Source of the DNA: Pseudomonadota bacterium | GTDB taxonomy: Bacteria > Pseudomonadota > Alphaproteobacteria > Azospirillales > Azospirillaceae | DNA length: 6,786 bases | Assembly (NCBI GenBank): GCA_023412175.1 | Contig: JAEYOB010000502.1 | Span: 1-6,786, forward strand | Direction: 5' to 3' | Part shown: positions 1 through 6,786 of the stretch, in pieces | How positions within the stretch are numbered: position 1 is the stretch's first letter | Layout of the letters: the number at the start of each line of letters is the position of its first letter | Notes under the pieces: generated by a model | Databases searched by the model: none | The model's input: the letters and a program-made list of their open reading frames with translations, nothing else | Told to the model about the DNA's origin: nothing | Program-made: the position numbers and the translations under genes

Positions 1-1668
1 CACCTTGACGCGCATTTCCAGGCTGGCCTCAAACCGCGAGCGGCCGCCGGTCGGGTCGGCGGCGCGGGCGCGCGGCCCCGCCTTCTGGAAGCCGTAGCCG
101 CGCACCGAGCCGCCGCCGCCCGCGTAGAACCGCCGGTCCGGCGGGATGGAGTCCAGCCCGGCGCCGACGATGCTGCCCAGCCCCAGCCGCACCGCGCCGA
201 CGTAGCGGCCGTCGCCGCTGAAATCGTAGTAGGTCGATCCGTTCAGGGTGGTCGCCAGGAAGCGCGCCTGCGGCTCGCTGCCTCCCACCGGGATCCAGGG
301 GGTCACCGTGGCGCCCAGCCGGAAGCCGCGCACCGGGTTCAGCAGATTGTCCGTGCCGTCGTAGGTGGCGGTCAGCGGCAGGCCGACCAGCGAAACCTGA
401 TAGGTCCGGTCGGTGTTGCGGACGCGCCCGCGCTCCGACGTGACGCCGGCGGAAACCTTGAGCTGGTCGGATATCTGCCGCTCCACCGCGGCGGTGACGA
501 TACCGGCGACGCGCTCATAGGCCGGCGGGTTGTCCGCGACCATCGAGAAGTCCAGCAACAGCGACTGCTTCGGCCGCAGGAAGTCCGGCTTGCGGAAATT
601 GACGCCGAAGCGCAGGTCGGGCAGGCCCAGTGTGCCCGAACTGCTGCTCTCTCCGGCCAGCCGCCCGACTTCCAGGCTGAGGCGGAGCTGTTCCGCCCCG
701 CCGAACAGGTTGCGGTGCCCCCAGTAGACATTGCCGCCAACCCCCTCGGTGGTGGAGTAGGCGATGCCGGCGCCGATAACGTGCCGCTTGCGCTCGGCCA
801 GGGTGACGGTGAGCGGCGTCACGCCGTCCGGCCCCGGCTGGTCGGCGAGCTGCACGCGCACCGTGTCGAAGACGCCGAGTTGCGCAATGTCCGTCCGTGC
901 CCGGTCGATCAGCGCCGGGTCGTAACGCTGCCCCGAAGCCCACGGCAGGCGGCCGCGCACCAGATCCTCGTCCACCTTCTCCAGCCCCTCGATGCGGGCG
1001 GCGCCGAAGCGGGTGAGCGGCCCCGGATCGACGGTGAAGGTGACGTCCATGCTGCGGTCGGAATGGTCCACCACGGCGCGCCGGTCGGTCACCTTGGCGA
1101 AGGCGTAGCCACGCCCGACCAGCATCGAGACCACCCGTGACTGCGCGTCCACCACCTGCGGCGCGCGGGCGCGCTCGCCTGCCGCAAGGCCGAGATCCAG
1201 CGGCGTGATAGGCTCGCCCGGCAACGCCCCGCCGGACCCGGTCCGTACCGTGATGGTCTTGAAGCCGTAGGGCGGCCCCGGCTCCACCGCGATGGTCACG
1301 CGGGCCGGCTGCCTCTCGGCGTCGATGCGGATGTCCAGGCGGCCGTCATAGTAGCCGGCGGAGCGCAGCGCCGTGTCCAGCCGGTCGCGGTCGGCGTCGG
1401 CGCGCCACTCCAGCCCGATGACGGAGGGCGGCGGATCGTCCTTCAGTCCGAACAGGGAGGAGGAGTCGCGCAGCAGGTCGCGCAGCGCATCCTCGCCCTC
1501 CAGTCCGGTCAGTTCGACCTCGTAGGGGACCTTGGGCCCTTCGGCGGCCGGGGCTTCGGGCGCAGTGGCCGGGGGGGCCGCATCGTCCTGTGCGAGCGCG
1601 GCGGGCGGGGCCAGCAGGAGGGCCAGCGCGAGGAGCGGGCGGGTGGCGGGAAGGAAAGCGCGAGTCAT
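1..1668 (-). CDS. tamA: TamA-type Omp85 outer-membrane assembly protein (3' end cut by window edge)
   Basis: Read from 1668 down to base 1, this frame is open for exactly 556 codons and leaves the window without a stop, so the barrel's C-terminus is missing. Residues 1-26 form a signal peptide: MTRA, a Leu/Ala-rich core, then ALA before QDD. A Pro/Ala linker follows. Three POTRA-like units come next (about 47-131, 132-216, 217-292), the second and third introduced by PGPPYGF and PGPLTRFG. The rest is beta-barrel with alternating polar/apolar strands and the Omp85 signature VRGY at 522-525 (bases 94-105) after a Gly-rich stretch. In the family, TamA sits in the outer membrane and works with TamB in protein and possibly lipid export; tamB often lies downstream, here beyond the left edge. 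An in-frame ATG at 1764 would add 32 residues ahead of the signal peptide, so 1668 is preferred, although neither start has a strong ribosome site. BamA itself is unlikely because only three POTRA units precede the barrel. Confidence 0.9.
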   Translation of the reverse strand, partial: MTRAFLPATRPLLALALLLAPPAALAQDDAAPPATAPEAPAAEGPKVPYEVELTGLEGEDALRDLLRDSSSLFGLKDDPPPSVIGLEWRADADRDRLDTALRSAGYYDGRLDIRIDAERQPARVTIAVEPGPPYGFKTITVRTGSGGALPGEPITPLDLGLAAGERARAPQVVDAQSRVVSMLVGRGYAFAKVTDRRAVVDHSDRSMDVTFTVDPGPLTRFGAARIEGLEKVDEDLVRGRLPWASGQRYDPALIDRARTDIAQLGVFDTVRVQLADQPGPDGVTPLTVTLAERKRHVIGAGIAYSTTEGVGGNVYWGHRNLFGGAEQLRLSLEVGRLAGESSSSGTLGLPDLRFGVNFRKPDFLRPKQSLLLDFSMVADNPPAYERVAGIVTAAVERQISDQLKVSAGVTSERGRVRNTDRTYQVSLVGLPLTATYDGTDNLLNPVRGFRLGATVTPWIPVGGSEPQARFLATTLNGSTYYDFSGDGRYVGAVRLGLGSIVGAGLDSIPPDRRFYAGGGGSVRGYGFQKAGPRARAADPTGGRSRFEASLEMRVKV

Positions 1669-1822
1669 CGTCCGTGCGGGTCGTGGCAGCCTGGAAATCC
1701 GCAGCCGCGGCCGGGATTTCAAGGTCAGACCCTGCACCGCGACGCTGAAGCTTACCTTTTCCATAGGCGGGCGTCATAGCGTTGCGTCATAACAGAGTCA
1801 TGTGCAGGCAGCGGATCGGGCC

Positions 1823-1850
1823 TTGCCCCGGCGCCTCGAATCATTATATT
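1823..1850 (+). promoter_or_regulatory. Putative sigma70-type promoter for typA
   Basis: A TTGCCC hexamer at 1823-1828 lies 16 bases before TATATT at 1845-1850, in otherwise very GC-rich DNA. Transcription would start near 1857, giving typA a leader of about 110 bases that includes the hairpin at 1880-1903. The match is by eye and promoter consensus in alphaproteobacteria is loose. Confidence 0.45.
1843..1848 (-). promoter_or_regulatory. Putative -10 element for tamA on the minus strand
   Basis: Read on the minus strand these bases spell a perfect TATAAT. No good -35 hexamer lies 16-18 bases upstream (the best is a poor TGGGGT-like sequence), so this would be a weak or activator-dependent promoter. 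It overlaps the -10 proposed for typA on the other strand, so the two would compete for polymerase. Confidence 0.3.
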
Positions 1851-1879
1851 GCAGCGCAAAGACAACCCCACCCGGCGGC

Positions 1880-1917
1880 GCCCCCCAGGAATTCCTGGCG
1901 GGCTGTTTTGTTTTGGG
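1880..1917 (+). terminator. Terminator-like hairpin in the typA leader (possible attenuator)
   Basis: The arms 1880-1891 and 1892-1903 are complementary at 11 of 12 positions; the one mismatch is C1884 against C1899. The core is CCAGG, AATT, CCTGG, which folds with AATT as a tetraloop. Immediately downstream comes TGTTTTGTTTTGGG, a T-rich run on the plus strand only. No plus-strand gene ends upstream, so this looks like an attenuator or leader structure for typA rather than an ordinary gene-end terminator. The distance from the hairpin to the typA ATG is about 60 bases. No regulatory ligand or leader peptide is evident. Confidence 0.45.
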
Positions 1918-1965
1918 CATACCGCCCGCAACGAAGGGCGCCGGCCGACCCGAGCACGGACACGC

Positions 1966-3793
<1,828 letters not shown>

Positions 3794-3798
<5 letters not shown>

Positions 3799-3821
3799 GG
3801 TCACGTTGCGCTGAGGTCACG
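3794..3821 (+). repeat. 12-bp direct repeat at the typA stop codon
   Basis: GCTGAGGTCACG occurs at 3794-3805 and again at 3810-3821, a 16-base period. The first copy contains the typA stop codon TGA (3796-3798). It looks like a small local duplication between the stop and the terminator. No function is proposed. Confidence 0.6.
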
Positions 3822-3829
3822 GCGCGTCG

Positions 3830-3862
3830 AAGCCCCCCTTCCCCGCCGGGAAGGGGGGCTTT
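3830..3862 (+). terminator. Intrinsic terminator of typA, abutting the convergent hemerythrin gene
   Basis: A perfect 14-bp stem pairs 3830-3843 with 3848-3861 around a 4-base loop (3844-3847). The G/C core is AGCCCCCC with its complement, and TTTCTATT follows on the plus strand. It begins 32 bases after the typA stop and ends at the stop codon of the convergent hemerythrin gene (3863-3865). The same hairpin forms in the minus-strand RNA, but only CTTCG follows there, so termination is probably much stronger for typA. Confidence 0.9.
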
Positions 3863-4276
3863 CTATTGCTCCAGAGCCGGGCCAAGTTCTTCGTCCTCGC
3901 GCCTCATGCGGTCCTGGAGGCGGGCCATGACGGCCCGCGTCTCGAAGCGGAACGTATGGAAGCGCGCGGCGATCGTCGACACGCTCGACCACGCGGCGAA
4001 GTACTGGTCGCACACCGCGTGCAGCCCGCTCAGCTCACCCTGCAGCTCGGCCGCCGCGGCGCGCACGCGGGCGTCGCCGTGCTCCAGCAGCCTCGGGTAG
4101 AGGACCCGGTCCTCCAGCGCGAGGTGATCGTCCAGCTTCGACGACAGCTCGTTCAGCACGGCCCGGATGTCGAAGGTCCGGCTGACCGCATCCTGGTCGC
4201 GCAACAGCTCCGACAGGGTGTTGATGGTCGCCGCGATCTCGCCGTGCTGACGGCGATAGGCGTGAACCGCGTTCAT
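3863..4276 (-). CDS. Hemerythrin HHE-domain protein
   Basis: A 137-residue, mostly helical protein filling one hemerythrin-like four-helix bundle. The visible signatures are an N-terminal helix with H11 in YRRQHGEI, the classic HxxxE pair H51 and E55 in LDDHLALEDRVLYPRL, and a C-terminal helix ending REDEELGP (127-134). Family members bind a non-heme di-iron centre and serve in oxygen, nitric oxide or iron-related sensing and repair, usually in the cytoplasm; no signal peptide is seen. In many relatives a histidine sits where R124 is here, in RMRREDEEL, so the iron site may be altered; H87 and H108 are other candidate ligands. The start at 4276 is fixed by GGAGGAGG (4290-4283) six bases upstream. 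The small-protein gene lies 124 bases upstream on the same strand and may share its transcript. The specific role is unknown. Confidence 0.88.
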   Translation of the reverse strand: MNAVHAYRRQHGEIAATINTLSELLRDQDAVSRTFDIRAVLNELSSKLDDHLALEDRVLYPRLLEHGDARVRAAAAELQGELSGLHAVCDQYFAAWSSVSTIAARFHTFRFETRAVMARLQDRMRREDEELGPALEQ

Positions 4277-4282
4277 GTGCCG

Positions 4283-4290
4283 CCTCCTCC
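4283..4290 (-). promoter_or_regulatory. Strong ribosome binding site of the hemerythrin gene
   Basis: GGAGGAGG on the minus strand lies six bases before the ATG at 4276 and settles the start. It implies efficient translation. Confidence 0.8.
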
Positions 4291-4312
4291 CGAGAATCGA
4301 TTTTATCTTGTG

Positions 4313-4348
4313 GGCGGACCATCAGCGTATCAGCGCCGACGGTCCGCC
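4313..4348 (-). other. Long hairpin between the small-protein gene and the hemerythrin gene
   Basis: The arms 4313-4327 and 4334-4348 pair at 13 of 15 positions around the loop 4328-4333. The two exceptions are A-C in the plus-strand sequence and so become U-G wobbles in the minus-strand RNA, giving a continuous 15-bp stem in that transcript only. It lies 52 bases after the stop of the small-protein gene and 36 bases before the hemerythrin ATG. The following bases, CACAAGATAAAA, are not a U-run, so a processing site, stabiliser or partial terminator is more likely than a classical terminator. A competing short stem pairs 4344-4348 with 4354-4358. Confidence 0.5.
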
Positions 4349-4400
4349 GCACAGGCGGCAGAATCGCACACCTCCTTCGGGAGTAGCCGGAAGGTGGATG

Positions 4401-4571
4401 TCAGTCCCGCCCGCCCGACCGCTTGACCTCGGGCCGTTCGCCCAACTCGTCGAACTTCTCCTGCACGGGCTTTTCGGTGTCGCCGGCGGCCTTGCCGGTC
4501 TTGTGGACCAGTTCGTCCTCGATCCGCTGGGCGGTCTCCGACGGCGCGTCGGTCTCGTGCTTTCCGACCAT
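4401..4571 (-). CDS. Small hydrophilic protein of unknown function (56 residues)
   Basis: I do not recognise the family. The frame starts MVGKHETDAPSETAQRIEDE and ends in GERPEVKRSGGRD. It is rich in Glu, Asp, Lys, Arg and Gly, has no cysteine, no signal peptide and no membrane segment, and is probably a soluble, partly disordered or helical cytoplasmic protein. The phrase HKTGKAAGDTEKP is loosely reminiscent of small stress proteins such as CsbD, but the resemblance is too weak to name it. The start at 4571 is supported by the Shine-Dalgarno run GGAGGAGGAGG (4587-4577), five bases upstream. The frame stays open upstream to about 4835, but that part reads as non-coding DNA. Hemerythrin lies downstream on the same strand, so the two may be co-expressed. 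Confidence 0.65.
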   Translation of the reverse strand: MVGKHETDAPSETAQRIEDELVHKTGKAAGDTEKPVQEKFDELGERPEVKRSGGRD

Positions 4572-4576
4572 GACTG

Positions 4577-4587
4577 CCTCCTCCTCC
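4577..4587 (-). promoter_or_regulatory. Very strong ribosome binding site of the 56-residue gene
   Basis: GGAGGAGGAGG on the minus strand ends five bases before the ATG at 4571. It is the main reason for calling this short gene and for rejecting longer upstream starts. Confidence 0.7.
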
Positions 4588-4710
4588 GTGATGATGGATA
4601 CCCCTACAACAGCCGCGCCCGTGCCGGCGTCGCGATCCTCTGATTTCGACGGCACAGAAGCGTGCTTCGGACGTTCACCTCCTGAGACAAAACGGGCTGG
4701 AATAGCCGCC

Positions 4711-4860
4711 ATGAAATTCCCGTTTATGGTGGCGATGGTTGCGCCGAACCGGAAAGTGTATAAAATGCTCGACCGTTTCCCAAAGGAACCGGTCGAAGAA
4801 ACGCGCGCCGAAAGCGTCGCGTACCGATTCAGCAACCATTACGTGCCTGGTTCGGTCTGA
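4711..4860 (+). CDS. Possible 49-residue ORF (weak)
   Basis: ATG at 4711 to TGA at 4858-4860 encodes a short basic protein beginning MKFPFMVAMVAPNRKVYK. I do not recognise it. Against it: no clear Shine-Dalgarno sequence precedes the ATG, third-position GC is only about two thirds (lower than in the neighbouring genes), and the frame runs across the proposed promoters and dyad. In its favour: it has a plausible composition, and its stop lies just before the GH17-GT2 leader. More likely it is non-coding regulatory DNA. Confidence 0.15.
   Translation: MKFPFMVAMVAPNRKVYKMLDRFPKEPVEETRAESVAYRFSNHYVPGSV
4739..4766 (+). promoter_or_regulatory. Putative plus-strand promoter upstream of the GH17-GT2 gene
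   Basis: TTGCGC at 4739-4744 and TAAAAT at 4761-4766 are separated by 16 bases. An overlapping TATAAA at 4759-4764 would have a spacer of only 14. The start point would be near 4773, at the left arm of the dyad 4769-4796, leaving a leader of about 210 bases before the ATG at 4982. Confidence 0.3.
4755..4783 (-). promoter_or_regulatory. Putative minus-strand promoter for the small-protein gene
   Basis: On the minus strand TTGGGA (4783-4778) and TACACT (4760-4755) are 17 bases apart, each matching four of six consensus bases. Transcription would start near 4748 and run into the 56-residue gene after a leader of about 175 bases. It overlaps the plus-strand promoter candidate, so only one could be occupied at a time. 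Confidence 0.27.
4769..4796. repeat. 12-bp inverted repeat, operator or leader hairpin
   Basis: TCGACCGTTTCC (4769-4780) and GGAACCGGTCGA (4785-4796) are complementary at 11 of 12 positions around the loop CAAA; the mismatch is T4776 against C4789. It lies over the start region of the plus-strand promoter candidate and the -35 of the minus-strand one, where a dimeric repressor would sit. No T-run follows on the plus strand, so it is not a terminator in that direction. Confidence 0.5.
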
Positions 4861-4864
4861 AGTC

Positions 4865-5006
4865 GAGCGATTGCGGTCCGGTTTTTGTCCGTATCGTTGC
4901 AGTGGCTTCGGATGGCACTGGACTGCGACCGGGACAACCGAGCTGGACCGGACGGATAGGTGCGGGGAACGAACGAAACCGATGCGCAAGAGAGCGATTG
5001 CGGTCC
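4865..5006 (+). repeat. 15-bp direct repeat flanking the GH17-GT2 start
   Basis: GAGCGATTGCGGTCC occurs exactly at 4865-4879 and at 4992-5006, 127 bases apart. The second copy encodes part of the N-terminal signal-anchor (residues about 4-9); the first is upstream and non-coding. Only the two 15-base copies are repeated, not the DNA between them. Confidence 0.6.
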
Positions 5007-6786
5007 TGATCCTGGTGATCCTCGGCAATATCGGGGCGTGGGCGCTGTGGAACCGCCCCGTGGCGGAGCGCTCCTGGGGCGGCGCCATTACCGGCGTCGG
5101 CTATACGCCGTTCCACCCGGACAAGAGCCCGACCAAGGGCGACCGCGCCAGCGCGGAGGACATCGAGAAGGATCTCGCGGCGCTGGAAAGCTCCGTGAAG
5201 GGCGTCCGCATCTACTCGACCACCGACGGGTCGGAGCAGGTGGCCCCGCTGGCCCGCAAGCACGGCCTGCCGGTGACGGCCGGCGCCTGGATCCAGGGCA
5301 AGCCCGAGATCGACGAGCCGGAAATCGCGGGTCTGGTCAAGCTGACGCGCGACAACAACAACGTGCGCCGTGTGCTGGTCGGCAACGAGGCGATCCTGCG
5401 CACCGACATCACGGTCCCACAGGCCATCGACTACATCAAGCGCGTCAAGAAGAAGGTCAACGTGCCGGTCTCCACCGCGGAGCCGTGGCACGTCTGGCTG
5501 TCGCACCCCGAACTGGTCGAGGCGGTGGACTTCCTGGCCGTGCACCTGCTGCCCTATTGGGAAGGCGTGCCGGTGGACGAGGCGGTCAACTACGCCATGT
5601 TCCGGTACAACGAGCTGAAGACCAAGTACCCGAACAAGCACATCCTCATCGCGGAGATCGGCTGGCCGGCCGATGGCCCGTGGCGCCGCGGCTCCGAGGC
5701 ATCCCAGGTCAACCAGGCCAAGTTCATCCGCAACTTCCTGAACATCGCCGCGCAGAACCGCCTCGACTACTTCATCATGGAGGCGTTCGACCAGCCCTGG
5801 AAGCGCGAGATCGAAGGCACCGCCGGCACCTCCTGGGGCCTGTGGGATGCGTGGCGCCAGCCCAAGTTCCCGATGATCGGCGAGGTGCAGGAGGTCAAGA
5901 ACTGGCCGCAGATGTGCGCCATGTCGATCGCCGTCGCCTTCCTGCCGCTGGTGTTCTTCCTCAGCCGCCGCCGCGACCTGAAGGTCGGCGGCCTGCTGTT
6001 CTACGGCGCGCTGATCCAGTCCGTGGGCTCGGTGCTGGTGTTCACGGTGACCGCGGCGTCCGCCGCCGGCCTCGCCACCACCACCGAGATCGCCTGGGGC
6101 TTCCTGATCTTCTGCCAGCTCGTCCTGCTCTGCGTCATGCTGATCGACGGGCTGGAGCTGACCGAGGTCGTCTGGCAGGAGAAGTTCCGCCGCCGGTTCG
6201 AACCCTGCTCCGCCGCCCCGCTGCCGACCGCGCCCAAGGTGTCGATCCACGTGCCGTGCTACAACGAGCCGCCGCACATGGTCATCCAGACGCTGGACGC
6301 GCTGGCCCGCCTCGACTACCCGAACTTCGAGGTGCTGGTCCTCGACAACAACACCAAGGATCCCGAGGTGTGGAAGCCGGTCGAGCAGTACTGCCGGCAG
6401 CTCGGCCCCCGCTTCCGCTTCTTCCACCTGGACAACTGGCCGGGCTACAAGGCCGGCGCGCTCAACTTCGGCCTGACCGTGACGGCCGAGGACGCGCAGC
6501 ACATCACCGTCATCGACAGCGACTACCAGGTGCACCCGGACTGGCTGAAGGCGACGATCCCGCACTTCAACCGGCCGGAGGTCGGCTTCGTGCAGTCGCC
6601 GCAGGACTACCGGGACTGGGAGCAGAACCTGTTCCAGCGGATGATCAACTGGGAATACGCCGGCTTCTTCCACATCGGCATGATCCAGCGCAACGAGCGC
6701 AACGCGATCATCCAGCACGGCACCATGACCATCATCCGCAAATCGGCCATGGACGCGGTCGGCCATTGGGGCGAGTGGTGCATCAC
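4982..6786 (+). CDS. GH17-GT2 fusion, NdvB-like beta-1,3-glucan synthase/transglycosylase (3' end cut)
   Basis: 601 complete codons are visible before the window ends. Residues 2-23 (RKR then a Leu/Ile/Val-rich helix) form a signal anchor. A GH17 domain follows (about 33-300), with the likely acid/base E136 in VGNEAILR and nucleophile E225 in IAEIGWP. Three membrane helices (about 312-328, 337-360, 369-390) lead to a family 2 glycosyltransferase domain: HVPCYNEP (423-430), D455 in VLDNN, KAGALN (490-495) and the DSD metal/sugar-nucleotide motif (512-514), then QHGTMT. The ED and QxxRW-type motifs and later helices should lie beyond the edge. Helix count and the RRRDLK loop place GH17 in the periplasm and GT2 in the cytoplasm. 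Relatives in Bradyrhizobium and Pseudomonas (NdvB) make beta-1,3/1,6 glucans, and GH17 domains of such proteins act as transglycosylases; applying that here is inference. The ATG at 4982 has only a weak GGGGAA ribosome site, but it directly precedes the anchor. Confidence 0.9.
   Translation, partial: MRKRAIAVLILVILGNIGAWALWNRPVAERSWGGAITGVGYTPFHPDKSPTKGDRASAEDIEKDLAALESSVKGVRIYSTTDGSEQVAPLARKHGLPVTAGAWIQGKPEIDEPEIAGLVKLTRDNNNVRRVLVGNEAILRTDITVPQAIDYIKRVKKKVNVPVSTAEPWHVWLSHPELVEAVDFLAVHLLPYWEGVPVDEAVNYAMFRYNELKTKYPNKHILIAEIGWPADGPWRRGSEASQVNQAKFIRNFLNIAAQNRLDYFIMEAFDQPWKREIEGTAGTSWGLWDAWRQPKFPMIGEVQEVKNWPQMCAMSIAVAFLPLVFFLSRRRDLKVGGLLFYGALIQSVGSVLVFTVTAASAAGLATTTEIAWGFLIFCQLVLLCVMLIDGLELTEVVWQEKFRRRFEPCSAAPLPTAPKVSIHVPCYNEPPHMVIQTLDALARLDYPNFEVLVLDNNTKDPEVWKPVEQYCRQLGPRFRFFHLDNWPGYKAGALNFGLTVTAEDAQHITVIDSDYQVHPDWLKATIPHFNRPEVGFVQSPQDYRDWEQNLFQRMINWEYAGFFHIGMIQRNERNAIIQHGTMTIIRKSAMDAVGHWGEWCI

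Larger units (their letters stand above)
1669..1965. other. Divergent intergenic region between tamA and typA
   Basis: This stretch of about 300 bases separates the oppositely oriented tamA and typA. It contains an AT-rich core (1841-1850) with -10-like sequences on both strands, a short direct repeat of GCGTCATA (1771-1778 and 1784-1791), and a palindromic hairpin with a T-rich tail in the typA leader (1880-1917). Open frames crossing it, including an N-terminal extension of typA from TTG at 1849 and the ATG at 1764 for tamA, lack ribosome sites and conserved-looking sequence. I see no separate gene here. Confidence 0.7.
4572..4981. other. Divergent intergenic region upstream of the GH17-GT2 gene
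   Basis: About 410 bases with no convincing gene. The part from about 4685 to 4865 is visibly less GC-rich than its surroundings. It holds promoter-like hexamers for both strands (4739-4783), a 12-bp inverted repeat (4769-4796) and the first copy of a 15-bp direct repeat (4865-4879). A 49-codon frame at 4711-4860 is possible but weak. An anti-SD-like TCACCTCCT at 4675-4683 gives a perfect minus-strand AGGAGGTGA, but no start codon follows at a usable distance. Confidence 0.6.

Noticed and set aside
1346..1777. Minus-strand ORF of 143 codons overlapping the tamA start
   Set aside because: It is out of frame with tamA, whose own frame gives a signal peptide, POTRA domains and a barrel; this frame is Arg/Ala/Gly-rich with no signature.
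1849..1965. 39-codon N-terminal extension of typA from TTG at 1849
   Set aside because: It begins within the probable -10 element, has no ribosome site, and its sequence is basic and low-complexity; the TypA family starts at MNLRN (1966).
4785..4818. GGAAC at 4785-4789 as the -35 of an EcfG-type general-stress promoter
   Set aside because: No CGTT-like -10 is found 16-18 bases downstream, and no GGAAC lies upstream of the small-protein gene on the minus strand.
4401..4835. 144-codon minus-strand reading that extends the small protein upstream
   Set aside because: The upstream 88 residues look like non-coding DNA and cross the promoter and dyad region; the ribosome site at 4577-4587 marks the true start at 4571.
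4829..6766. Long minus-strand ORF (645 codons) opposite the GH17-GT2 gene
   Set aside because: Its composition is typical of an antisense shadow (Arg/Asp/His/Val repeats, no domain), and the plus strand has intact catalytic motifs throughout.

Overview
The window is high-GC proteobacterial DNA with strong third-position GC in its main genes. Gene types and protein style suggest an alphaproteobacterium, most likely a Rhodospirillales/Azospirillum-like organism; this is inference from sequence character, not a database match.

Layout. (1) Positions 1-1668, minus strand: a TamA-type Omp85 outer-membrane protein, cut by the left edge, with signal peptide, three POTRA-like units and most of the barrel including a VRGY motif. 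(2) Positions 1669-1965: a divergent intergenic region with overlapping -10 elements for the two strands and, in the leader of the next gene, a terminator-like hairpin followed by a T-rich run. (3) Positions 1966-3798, plus strand: a complete TypA/BipA translational GTPase, closed by a strong intrinsic terminator at 3830-3862. (4) Positions 3863-4571, minus strand: a hemerythrin (HHE) protein and, upstream of it in the same direction, a 56-residue hydrophilic protein of unknown function. Both have very strong Shine-Dalgarno sequences, and the gap between them holds a long hairpin whose two mismatches become G-U pairs only in the minus-strand RNA. (5) Positions 4572-4981: a second divergent intergenic region, less GC-rich than its surroundings, with overlapping promoter-like elements, a 12-bp dyad and one half of a 15-bp direct repeat. 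(6) From 4982 to the right edge, plus strand: the N-terminal 601 residues of a membrane protein that joins a periplasmic GH17 domain to a cytoplasmic family 2 glycosyltransferase, the architecture of NdvB-like beta-1,3-glucan synthases.

How the genes relate. The window is not one obvious operon or defence system. It is a mostly housekeeping and cell-envelope neighbourhood: outer-membrane protein assembly (TamA), translation/ribosome assembly (TypA), an iron- or oxygen-related hemerythrin with a small companion, and an envelope glucan synthase. The most interesting parts are the GH17-GT2 fusion, the two compact divergent control regions, the TypA leader hairpin and the orphan small protein. 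I found no mobile element, CRISPR array, tRNA or rRNA.
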